Shown here: positions 22,005-31,969 of the stretch, piece by piece
Numbering within the stretch: position 1 is the stretch's first letter
How the letters are laid out: every line of letters starts with the position of its first letter
NCBI GenBank assembly: GCA_903772945.1
Contig: CAICTM010000035.1
Location: forward strand, 1-64,000
DNA: 64,000 nucleotides
Direction of reading: 5' to 3'
From: Seminavis robusta
Taxonomy: Eukaryota; Bacillariophyta; Bacillariophyceae; Naviculales; Naviculaceae
Position numbers and translations under genes: made by a program
Notes under the pieces: model-generated
The model's database searches: none
Told to the model about the DNA's origin: nothing
What the model saw: the letters and a program-made list of their open reading frames with translations, nothing else

Positions 22005-24809
22005 ATGAAGCTATCAATCATTGCTCTGTTCGCTCTTCCTTTTGCCAAAGCCAGTGGTGTTCTCACGTCCTCTACCCATCGATCATTGGCTTCAACCAAC
22101 CTTGACCAACTTGGATCAGCCATCTTTGGCACACCCTCAAACCTCCTGACTGGACGTGGCAATGTCGAATTCGGAAGCTCCGTGTTCCTGTCATCTGACG
22201 GAAGCAACCTCCTTGTCGGGGCTATTGAGAATGACTTTGATGCTGATGGAGTCCAAGCAGTGAACTCTGGTGCAGTCTTCCTGTATGAACTCAATGATCA
22301 ACGCGAGTGGGACTCTACTCCAACCTGGTCCCTTCATGGTGCAGCTACTGAAGAAGTAGGAGAATTTATCTCTCTCAGCAATGATGCTTCAATGGTGGCT
22401 GTCCGTCGCTACAACTCTGTCCCGCATCCTGTGGAAATCTACAACCCATCAACTGGCAATCTCATTGGCTCCCCTGTTGCCTGCCGTGACAATGGTCCCA
22501 ACTCCATCGACGGCGATTTTATTGCTTTGAGTCCTGATGGACAACGTCTCGCTTTGAATTGCCGAACCTCTGCCGGACGTGTCCAGTTCTTTGACTTGGT
22601 TGGTGATGCCTGGATCACCAATGGCGAACTCAATGGCTCTGCTGCTGGAGATCAGTTTGGATTCATCTTTTCTTTCTCCGGAGATGGCAACCGCATTGCA
22701 ATAGGGTCTCCCAACCATGATACTGCAGGCAACAATGCTGGACTCGTTCAAGTCTTTGACTACGATGGTGCTGTCTGGTCTCAAGTTGGCCAAGATGCCT
22801 TTGGCTTGGGTGACAATCACCAGTTTGGATTCGCCCTTGATCTTTCCCATGATGGCACCACTCTTGTTGTCTCTGCTCCCGCCGCTTCCTCTGCTGCAGG
22901 TGATCTTGCTGGTCAGGTTGAGACCCTCACTTACAACACAGCTTCTGATGAGTGGGTCCGTGGCCAGTTTGCTGAGGGTGGAGTCATTGCTGGAGACCCA
23001 TCAGATCGATTTGGACGCTCCATCTCTGTCTCTTCCGATGGATCTCGCTTCATTGCCTCCTCTTGGACCAACAGCCAATCTCGAGGGAAGGTGGAGCTCT
23101 ACGAATTGCAGGATGGCCAGTGGACTGAGATTGCAAGTGCCACAGGAAACAATGTCGGGGATCGCCTTGGTTTTGGACGCTCTGGAGTCTACTTGACACC
23201 TGATGGCACCACACTGGGTGCTGGCGAAGTTTGGACCAATGATCCTGCAATTGATCCCGCCCAGAACAACCCCTCCACAGGCCGTGTTTTGGTCTTTGAG
23301 ACTCAGGTTGGAACTACTACCACTGATGCTCCAACAACTTCCATCCCCAGTGCATCTCCCAGTGCATCACCCACTGCGTCTCCCAGCGCCTCTCCCACAG
23401 CATCACCCACAGGCAACCCCACTGCCTCTCCCACGGACACCCCCATTTCCAGTCCTTCAAAGTCCCCTTCCCTGGCTCCCATCACAGACAGTCCTACTGG
23501 TGGTACAGCAGAAACTGAGTCACCTTCTGCAGCCCCCATCACAGGCTCTCCCACAACTGGTAGCCCAACAAGTGCTACTCCCACTGGTTCCAATACTGGT
23601 AGCCCCACCGGTTCCCCTACAGGCTCGCCCACCGCTTCCCCCACCGCTTCCCCTACCGGCTTGCCCACAGGGAGCCCCACCGAGAGTCCCACTGGTTCCT
23701 CTACTGGCTCCCCCACAGGGAGCACCAACATCGCCCCCACACCAACTCCGTCTGTTGCTGCAAGTTCCACCTCTTCTCCCACATCTGATGTATCTTCTCC
23801 TACAGCATCAGATTCTTTGACACAGTCTCCAACAGCTGTTGATGACGACTTTATTGATGATGATGCCTTGGGATTCATGCACTGGGACATCACAAGAACA
23901 GGGGACATTGATGTGGAGTTCAGCGATGAAAGATCTGACATGGAGATTATGCTGACCTACAACATCAACAGGCGCAGCTTCATGGTGCGGGTCTTTGAGT
24001 CTGACTGTGGAACCCCTGTGGCCAACACAACCATTGTGATCAATGCCACTGCTTCCCCAAGCTCATTTGCGCATGACACCTTGACTATAATGCTTGATGT
24101 TGTCCAAGATGAACTCTTTGACAGCCCCATCTTCCAATCAATTGATGCTGAATCAGCAGTGCTTGAAATCTGTACTCGGCTAGACTTGATCGATGATGAT
24201 GGCACATCGGTGGTCTTCCATGAGCAGCAGCTGGTTGTTAATTTGGACCTCACCAACAATTTTGCCACTGACGTCACTCTTAGCCGCGAAGATGCTGATC
24301 TTGATACTGCAGACGTTGACCTTCAGTATGGAATCTATGCTTGCGCCTGCAACCCTGCCACTTTTGAATGCTTGCAAAATGAAAATGCTGTGTACACACA
24401 GAACTCCATTGTGTCCATCTGCCTCAACAGCACTGATGCTTCGATTTCTGATGTCCAAGAGTTGCAGCTGACCCAAGGAACCCTCACCAACTTTGCCATC
24501 ACAAACTTCACTGGAACCAAGTTCACTCGAGTTTTTCTTCTCAATGATGGGCGTGCTGTCATCCAAACACGTCTTCTTTCAGCCTTCTTCTCTTCTTCTA
24601 ATCCTGATCCTATTGAAGCAAGTGGAACAGTCACACTTGGATTTGATCGCCGCAGCCTACGACTTGCCCGCTCTCTGGCAGAAGCAAATGGTGAATATGC
24701 TGAGTTCGGTGGTCTGGAGCTTAATGTTGCTGGCTCGGAGTCAAATGCTGGTCGTGTGGTATTTGGCTCTTCTCTGTTGGTAGCAGCTGCCATGGCTTTG
24801 TTCCTCTGA
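22005..24809 (+). CDS. GPI-anchor-type surface protein with FG-GAP-like propeller and Ser-Pro-Thr linker
   Basis: One open frame of 934 residues starting at CACCATGAAG. Residues 1-16 are a signal peptide (LSIIALFALPFAKA). Residues about 48-430 contain five or six repeats of the type FGxSVxLSxDGxxLxVGxP...GxVxVYxxxxxxW, spaced about 55-70 residues; this is the FG-GAP-like beta-propeller pattern. Residues about 435-608 are a Ser-Pro-Thr linker, probably heavily O-glycosylated. Residues about 610-905 form a conserved domain with cysteines (ESDCGTP, ACACNP, SICLN). The protein ends in a hydrophobic stretch after a small-residue site, fitting a GPI-anchor signal. The expected place is the cell surface or wall; ligand and role (adhesion, wall) are not shown. 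The family is being copied locally: a truncated pseudogene lies at 28343 and an inverted 3' fragment at 18770. Confidence 0.85.
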   Translation: MKLSIIALFALPFAKASGVLTSSTHRSLASTNLDQLGSAIFGTPSNLLTGRGNVEFGSSVFLSSDGSNLLVGAIENDFDADGVQAVNSGAVFLYELNDQREWDSTPTWSLHGAATEEVGEFISLSNDASMVAVRRYNSVPHPVEIYNPSTGNLIGSPVACRDNGPNSIDGDFIALSPDGQRLALNCRTSAGRVQFFDLVGDAWITNGELNGSAAGDQFGFIFSFSGDGNRIAIGSPNHDTAGNNAGLVQVFDYDGAVWSQVGQDAFGLGDNHQFGFALDLSHDGTTLVVSAPAASSAAGDLAGQVETLTYNTASDEWVRGQFAEGGVIAGDPSDRFGRSISVSSDGSRFIASSWTNSQSRGKVELYELQDGQWTEIASATGNNVGDRLGFGRSGVYLTPDGTTLGAGEVWTNDPAIDPAQNNPSTGRVLVFETQVGTTTTDAPTTSIPSASPSASPTASPSASPTASPTGNPTASPTDTPISSPSKSPSLAPITDSPTGGTAETESPSAAPITGSPTTGSPTSATPTGSNTGSPTGSPTGSPTASPTASPTGLPTGSPTESPTGSSTGSPTGSTNIAPTPTPSVAASSTSSPTSDVSSPTASDSLTQSPTAVDDDFIDDDALGFMHWDITRTGDIDVEFSDERSDMEIMLTYNINRRSFMVRVFESDCGTPVANTTIVINATASPSSFAHDTLTIMLDVVQDELFDSPIFQSIDAESAVLEICTRLDLIDDDGTSVVFHEQQLVVNLDLTNNFATDVTLSREDADLDTADVDLQYGIYACACNPATFECLQNENAVYTQNSIVSICLNSTDASISDVQELQLTQGTLTNFAITNFTGTKFTRVFLLNDGRAVIQTRLLSAFFSSSNPDPIEASGTVTLGFDRRSLRLARSLAEANGEYAEFGGLELNVAGSESNAGRVVFGSSLLVAAAMALFL

Positions 24810-25537
24810 GCATGAACTGACTTGGTGCGAGTGTATTGTGTGTGGCGCGGCGTTGAAGCTTAGCAGCTTACCAGTAGTGATGTAGAGAACATAACTTTTG
24901 AGAGCCAGCCCCCCTTCTTAATCTTATCTTCAGCTCCAATACTAGTACAGAAGTAGTTCTACTATTTAGTCTGGGTTGGTTGTGCTCTGGGCTCGATGTA
25001 TGAAAAAGCTTGCCACCGAGTGTCCTCCATTTCATCAAGTGATGATGGCCAATGCCTGCATGAAGCCTTCAACTCAACTCAAATGTATTGGTGTGCGGCC
25101 ACGAAACTCAACCAAGATCACCATGCCTACAAGCTTCCAGCAATGCCACCACACTCCCCACCCTTTTCTGGGCACCATACACTCTTCATCTCGGGTTCTC
25201 GCATATTGAAAATCCAGGTCAGATCAGACAATGATGTCGGCCACCGATAGACCATCCTCACAAGCAAACTGATTGGATGTCTACTTCAACTGTGGTTCTG
25301 TTCTGGGATCACAAGAAACCCCGAGAAAATGACTACGTCCTCTTCGCGGCGGTCGATTGGATTGATCAGCCTACCTCAATTCCTTGACTCGACTCCAATG
25401 AAGTGTTAGCCTAGTTTTCAACCATTGTTCGAATAATGATATGCCAAGGAAAGCTTGAATGTGATCTCAGCCAGTCCTAGAATCTGTGCATACATTGTAG
25501 ATTGTCAGCTATATCATTTTCTTGTTCGCTTTCTTGT

Positions 25538-27513
25538 CCCACCATACCGCACTACTAGTACCTTCATCCGAGCAGAATAAGAATAGGCGCCAAGCCAAAA
25601 CAGGTACGGTACTGGGTGGCGATGCAGAACCGTCGAGACAGAGGCTTCCAGGACATTTCTAGCTAGCTACGGCACTAGTAGCTAGCAGGATCATCGTTAT
25701 CATCCAGCGATATAGAGATGGGTTTGCCTAAGTCGTCTTGGTTCTCTTCTTCTGCAAACACCAAGAACAGGAACGATGCCGTTCTTGAGCGAAGTGTTTC
25801 GTCTCCATAGAGACAACTTGTTTGGGGTCTGGGGGCGAGGTGGTCCTTTAGGCACGTGTGCTACTGTAGGAAATTGTATTGGAATTAGATAATGCAACAA
25901 CATGGTGGACGCACCAACGGATGCCGATACACACAAAAAGACTTATGTGAAATTACTCGTCACACATTGAAGTTCCCTTTAAGAGCTCAATATTTAACCA
26001 TTCGATACTTCGATACCCATGGCCACCACCATTCAGCCCCCAAAACTGCTTGTATCACACAATTTTGTGACGAGTCAAAACGGTAAAAATACTCGAGCAC
26101 TTGAGTACTCAGCACTATTAATAGTACCGGCCACCGTACCGGTATGCAGTCTACACCACAGCTGGCTAGTACTATGTAGCAGCCATATAGAGTAGCGCGC
26201 GACCGGCATTCCTTGTCGCCTTGGGACTTGGAAGTACGACTGTATCAGCCTTGTTGTTGCACATAGCAAGTGGCAATCAGTTTCTCAGTCGAGCTGAGAG
26301 AGTCCTTGTGTCGGTGGGCTTCGGCTTCACCAATGGTCGTTCCATAAAAAGCAGATCCGTAGAACGTTGTTCGACAGGCAACAACAGCACCATTGTGGGA
26401 TTGGGCTTGCCTTTGTATCATAGATTCCATTTGATCCAGCCTGCATCGGTACCGTGCCATATCATCATCTGAGGCTCGGGAAAACCGAAAGTAGAACACC
26501 TGTACCGGTAGGCCACTGTGTGTGCACACTTGTAAGCTTGTCTTGACTGGTTTCCGTGGTAGTAGCAGCGTTAGTGGGTGTCATTCCATCCATCGCTTCA
26601 GTTGACTGGCTGCTTTTCCATTCTCTAACCTTGGCAGCTTTCGCAGACACAAAATCGTCAAAAATTATCCGTCCAACAGTACCGTACCTGCCGTCCAACA
26701 GTACCGTGCCTGGTTCTGGTAGAGCCATCACAAGAGAAGGCATCATGGTTGCTGCTCAGCTCCGTGGACCGAAAGAAGGCATAATGGAAGCCATCAATCA
26801 ATCCGTTTGTCAACAGAAAGAAGCTCATTAATGCAGCTACATGATTGGGAGCATGATATTGTGGAGTCTTCTTCTTCGCAGGAGTACACTGTAGTAGCCC
26901 GTAGCCGCTGTGCAGTTCAATTCAATGGTGTCTCCTCCATTTGAAGTGGCCGCCACAAGATCTAACCACCACATACCATTTTGTTTTTTGACCCATGCTA
27001 TTCCATGCCGCATTCCTACAAGGCCTGGGGTATCAGGCAATAGACTGACTGCGGTTTTTTCCATGGTGATGTGTGTTGATTGTACTATTCAAGGGTTGCC
27101 TTTTCTTGTACTGGTAGCTATGATACACTGGAATTTCACAACAGCCATCCAAATGTCACATCCACCGGCAACTCATGGGCAAAGAACTGGATCTTCTCCT
27201 GTTCACAAGGGTATGTTAAAGAGCAAATAGGTTGTAAGCAGTGCAGCAGGCTGGAATAGTTCTTCATTAAGAGGAACAGCAAATACGAGTTGGTGGCTTA
27301 CCTCATGTCCCGTCAACAGACAGACATGGTTGATTGTTGCTTCTGCTGACACATGAATCTTCTCCTATACAAGGATACCTACATCTTTTTCTAGGTAAAG
27401 ATAGATAGTAAACAAAGAGGTTGTTTGTACCAGGAATGGCTCTAGCCGTCAATTCCAGCATAGCGTAGTCGTGAGTTGCTTGCCGCACCCGTATCTTCCA
27501 GCGATGGAGTTCT
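25538..27513 (+). repeat. Source blocks A, B and C of a rearranged duplication
   Basis: A = about 25540-25722, B = 25737-27062, C = 27064-27513, almost contiguous here. Each has a near-identical copy downstream in the same orientation, but in the order C', B', A' (30013-31969). Only about 14 bp between A and B and one or two bases between B and C are missing from the copies. Confidence 0.85.
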
Positions 27514-27875
27514 AAGGAGCAGCCAAGCAAGGCCCACAGCCAAGGTTCATTTTGCCTACACACGTATCTTCTTCGACAAGAAAAACTGAGGTGAAGTGGT
27601 CAGCCAGGTGATGGGAGTTTGCCATTTGTGATGGACACGAGCGCCATGGTCACGTCTTTGGATTTGGACTTCGAAGCCAAAAGTGGGTTGCATGGTGTTG
27701 TCGGGGCCTTGCTTATTATTCGAAGATGGTAGTCAATTTCGGCCAACTCGAAGGGATTTTGCGCTGTCGGTGCTCTGGTCATTGGTTGCATAGAGCTAGT
27801 GAAGTCATGCGACAGTTCCGAGAGTCGTATGAGGTCGTCAGAGGAGCCTGGGAGTGTCGAAAATGAGTTTTTCAT
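26245..27875 (-). other. Possible unrecognised multi-exon gene or gene remnant (minus)
   Basis: Several minus-strand frames have protein-like composition in one direction. They are 27875-27600 (ATG start, about 91 codons), a piece near 27510-27430 (HRWKIRVRQATHDYAMLEL) followed by a GT donor, a piece near 27200-27135 (EKIQFFAHELPVDVTFGW), one at 27064-26840 (GLVGMRHGIAWVKKQNGMWW), one at 26746-26560, and one near 26480-26250 (MARYRCRLDQMESMIQRQ). I could not find splice junctions that join all of them in frame, and no family is recognised. It may be a real spliced gene or a decayed one. The copy at 30013-31787 has the pieces in the wrong order, so that copy cannot encode the same product. Confidence 0.25.
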
Positions 27876-28184
27876 AGTGTCACGGTGAGCATGGAATGAT
27901 TGGATTGATCGGTCGATCGTTCTTCAGCTCTAGCAGACTTTCGGAAACGTCACTGGTTGCTGCCGGTGGCACACTGTTGATGCCGTGTAGGGGAAGAGAG
28001 TACTGATAGTACCGGTAGTGGGTTTGTCTAGCTAGATAGCGGAGTAGCGCCATGATGGTCATTCAAGAGTGGATATTTTGTGCTGTGCACTGGCATGCCT
28101 TATATTATATAAGCCTGCAGGCTGGCTTTACTTTGGGTGCCATTGAGCGTGGAGACGACCTAGAAGGCTCTCAATTTCATGGAC

Positions 28185-30012
28185 AACATCAAAATCACAT
28201 CAAAATCACTTCAAAGGAAGGTCTCACTTTTTCTCTCAAAGAGATCTTTGAATCTCTGAATCCACTCCTTGCAGTCACAGCATCCTGCTCTTCCTTACCA
28301 AAACATCCTCAACTCCTACCGTAACCATCATACTAATCCACCATGAAGCTATCAATCATTGCTCTGTTCGCTCTTCCTTTTGCCAAAGCCAGTGGTGTTC
28401 TCACGTCCTCTACCCATCGATCATTGGCTTCAACCAACCTTGACCAACTTGGATCAGCCATCTTTGGCACAACCTCAAACCTCCTGACTGGACGTGGCAA
28501 TGTCAAATTCGGAAGCTCCGTATTCCTGTCATCATCTGATGGAAGCAACCTCCTTGTCGGGGCTATTGAGAATGACTTTGATGCTGATGGAGTCCAAGCA
28601 GTGAACTCTGGTGCAGTCTTCCTGTATGAACTCAATGATCAACACGAGTGGGACTCTACTCCAACCTGGTCCCTTCATGGTGCAGCTACTGAAGAAGTAG
28701 GAGAATTTATCTCTCTCAGCAATGATGCTTCAATGGTGGCTGTCCGTCGCTACAACTCTGTCCCGCATCCTGTGGAAATCTACAACCCATCAACTGGCAA
28801 TCTCATGTTGCCTGCCGTGACAATGGTCCCAACTCCATCGACGGCGATTTTATTGCTTTGAGTCCTGATGGACAACGTCTCGCTTTGAATTGCCGAACCT
28901 CTGCCAGACGTGTCCAGTTCTTTGACTTGGTTGGTGATGCCTGGATCACCAATGGCGAACTCAATGGCTCTGCTGCTGGAGATCAGTTTGGCTTCATCTT
29001 TTCTTTCTCCGGAGATGGCAACCGCATTGCAATAGGGTCTCCCAACCATGATACTGCAGGCAACAATGCTGGACTCGTTCAAGTCTTTGGCTACGATGGT
29101 GCTGTCTGGTCTCAAGTTGGCCAAGATGCCTTTGGCTTGGGTGACAATCACCAGTTTGGATTCGCCCTTGATCTTTCCCATGATGGCACCACTCTTGTTG
29201 TCTCTGCTCCCGCCGCTTCCTCTGCTGCAGGTGATCTTGCTGGTCAGGTTGAGACCCTCACTTACAACACAGCTTCTGATGAGTGGGTCCGTGGCCAGTT
29301 TGCTGAGGGTGGAGTCATTGCTGGAGACCCATCAGATCGATTTGGACGCTCCATCTCTGTCTCTTCCGATGGATCTCGCTTCATTGCCTCCTCTTGGACC
29401 AACAGCCAATCTCGAGGGAAGGTGGAGCTCTACGAATTGCAGGATGGCCAGTGGACTGAGATTGCAAGTGCCACAGGAAACAATGTCGGGGATCGCCTTG
29501 GTTTTGGACGCTCTGGAGTCTACTTGACACCTGATGGCACCACACTGGGTGCTGGCGAAGCTTGGACCAATGATCCTGCAATTGATCCCGCCCAGAACAA
29601 CCCCTCCACAGGCCGTGTTTTGGTCTTTGAGACTCAGGTTGGAACTACTACCACTGATGCTCCAACAACTTCCATCCCCAGTGCATCTCCCAGTGCATCA
29701 CCCACTGCGTCTCCCAGCGCCTCTCCCACAGCATCACCCACAGGCAACCCCACTGCCTCTCCCACGAACACCCCCATTTCTAGTCCTTCAAAGTCCCCTT
29801 CCCTGGCTCCCATCACAGACAGTCCTACTGGTGGTACAGCAGAAACTGAGTCACCTTCTGCAGCCCCCATCACAGGCTCTCCCACAACTGGTAGCCCAAC
29901 AAGTGCTACTCCCACTGGTTCCAATACTGGTAGCCCCACCGGTTCCCCTACAGGCTCGCCCACCACTTCCCCCACCGCTTCCCCTACCGGCTTGCCCACA
30001 GGGAGCCCCACC
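28185..30012 (+). pseudogene. Truncated copy of the GPI-type surface-protein gene
   Basis: This is a near-identical copy of 21846-23681: 5' leader, ATG at 28343, signal peptide, propeller and most of the Ser-Pro-Thr linker. Relative to the parent there is one in-frame extra Ser codon near 28536 and a 10-bp deletion near 28805, which shifts the frame after about 156 residues. The parent frame resumes from about 28858 and stays open to 30012. There the copy stops abruptly inside the linker and unrelated sequence (block C') begins. The conserved C-terminal domain and GPI signal are missing. A product could at most be a truncated secreted protein. Confidence 0.85.
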
Positions 30013-31969
30013 TGGTGATGTGTGTTGATTGTACTATTCAAGGGTTGCCTTTTCTTGTACTGGTAGCTATGATACACTGGAATTTCACAACAGCCATCCA
30101 AATGTCACATCCACCGGCAACTCATGGGCAAAGAACTGGATCTTCTCCTGTTCACAAGGGTATGTTAAAGAGCAAATAGGTTGTAAGCAGTGCAGCAGGC
30201 TGGAATAGTTCTTCATTAAGAGGAACAGCAAATACGAGTTGGTGGCTTACCTCATGTCCCGTCAACAGACAGACATGGTTGATTGTTGCTTCTGCTGACA
30301 CATGAATCTTCTCCTATACAAGGATACCTACATCTTTTTCTAGGTAAAGATAGATAGTAAACAAAGAGGTTGTTTGTACCAGGAATGGCTCTAGCCGTCA
30401 ATTCCAGCATAGCGTAGTCGTGAGTTGCTTGCCGCACCCGTATCTTCCAGCGATGGAGTTCTCTTGGTTCTCTTCTTCTGCAAACACCAAGAACAGGAAC
30501 GATGCCGTTCTTGAGCGAAGTGTTTCGTCTCCATAGAGACAACTTGTTTGGGGTCTGGGGGCGAGGTGGTCCTTTAGGCACGGGTGCTACTGTAGGAAAT
30601 TGTATTGGAATTAGATAATGCAACAACATGGTGGACGCACCAACGGATGCCGATACACACAAAAAGACTTATGTGAAATTACTCGTCACACATTGAAGTT
30701 CCCTTTAAGAGCTCAATATTTAACCATTCGATACTTCGATACCCATGGCCACCACCATTCAGCCCCCAAAACTGCTTGTATCACACAATTTTGTGACGAG
30801 TCAAAACGGTAAAATACTCGAGCACTTGAGTACTCAGCACTTTTAATAGTACCAGCCACCGTACCGGTATGCAGTCTACACCACAGCTAGCTAGTACTAT
30901 GTAGCAGCCATATAGAGTAGCGCGCGACCGGCATTCCTTGTCACCTTGGGACTTGGAAGTACGACTGTATCAGCCTTGTTGTTGCACATAGCAAGTGGCA
31001 ATCAGTTTCTCAGTCGAGCTAAGCGAGTCCTTGTGTCGGTGGGCTTCGGCTTCACCAATGGTCGTTCCATAAAAAGCAGATCCGTAGAACGTCGTTCGAC
31101 AGGCAACAACAGCACCATTGCGGGATTGGGCTTGCCTTTGTATCATAGATTCCATTTGATCCAGCCTGCATCGGTACCATGCCATATCATCATCTGAGGC
31201 TCGGGAAAACCGAAAGTAGAACACCTGTACCGGTAGGCCACTGTGTGTGCACACTTGTAAGCTTGTCTTGACTGGTTTCCGTGGTAGTAGCAGCGTTAGT
31301 GGGTGTCATTCCATCCATCGCTTCAGTTGACTGGCTGCTTTTCCATTCTCTAACCTTGACAGCTTTCGCAGACACAAAACCGTCAAAAATTATCCGTCCA
31401 ACAGTACTGTACCTGCCGTCCAACAGTACCGTGCCTGGTACTGGTAGAGCCATCACAAGAGAAGGCATCATGGTTGCTGCTTAGCTCCGTGGACCGAAAG
31501 AAGGTATAATGGAAGCCATAAATCAATCCGTTTGTCAACAGAAAGAAGCTCATTAATGCAGCTACTTGATTGGGAGCATGACATTGTGGAGTCTTCTTCT
31601 TCGCAGGAGTACACTGTAGTAGCCCGTAGCCGCTGTGCAGTTCAATTCAATGGTGTCTCCTCCATTTGAAGTGGCCGCCACAAGATCTAACCACCACATA
31701 CCATTTTGTTTTTTGACCCATGCTATTCCATGCCGCATTCCTACAAGGCCTGGGGTATCAGGCAATAGACTGACTGCAGTTTTTTCCACCGTACCGCACT
31801 ACTAGTACCTTCATCCGAGCAGAATAAGAATAGGCGCCAAGCCAAAACAGGTACGGTACTGGGTGGCGATGCAGAACCGTCGAGACAGAGGCTTCCAGGA
31901 CATTTCTAGCTAGCTACGGTACTAGTAGCTAGCAGGATCATCGTTATCATCCAGCGATATAGAGATGGG
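30013..31969 (+). repeat. Scrambled copy blocks C', B', A'
   Basis: C' = 30013-30462 (copy of 27064-27513), B' = 30463 to about 31787 (copy of 25737-27062), A' = about 31787-31969 (copy of about 25540-25722). All three are in the same orientation as their sources and differ by only about one or two percent. They follow directly on the truncated surface-protein copy and end where the Crypton-like element begins. Confidence 0.85.

Larger units (their letters stand above)
24810..28184. other. Long intergenic region; source of the scrambled duplication
   Basis: The first 330 bp have an inverted, diverged copy at 18770-19082. Blocks A (about 25540-25722), B (25737-27062) and C (27064-27513) are copied downstream. 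The rest (25136-25540, 27514-28184) shows no repeats within the window. Possible minus-strand exons are recorded separately. TACCGGTA occurs at about 26137, 26502 and 28010. Confidence 0.5.

Noticed and set aside
22717-23941. Leu/Pro-rich and Val/Gly-rich ORFs in other frames of the surface-protein gene
   Set aside because: They are frame shadows of the Ser-Pro-Thr codons; the copy at 29-30 kb shows the same shadows.
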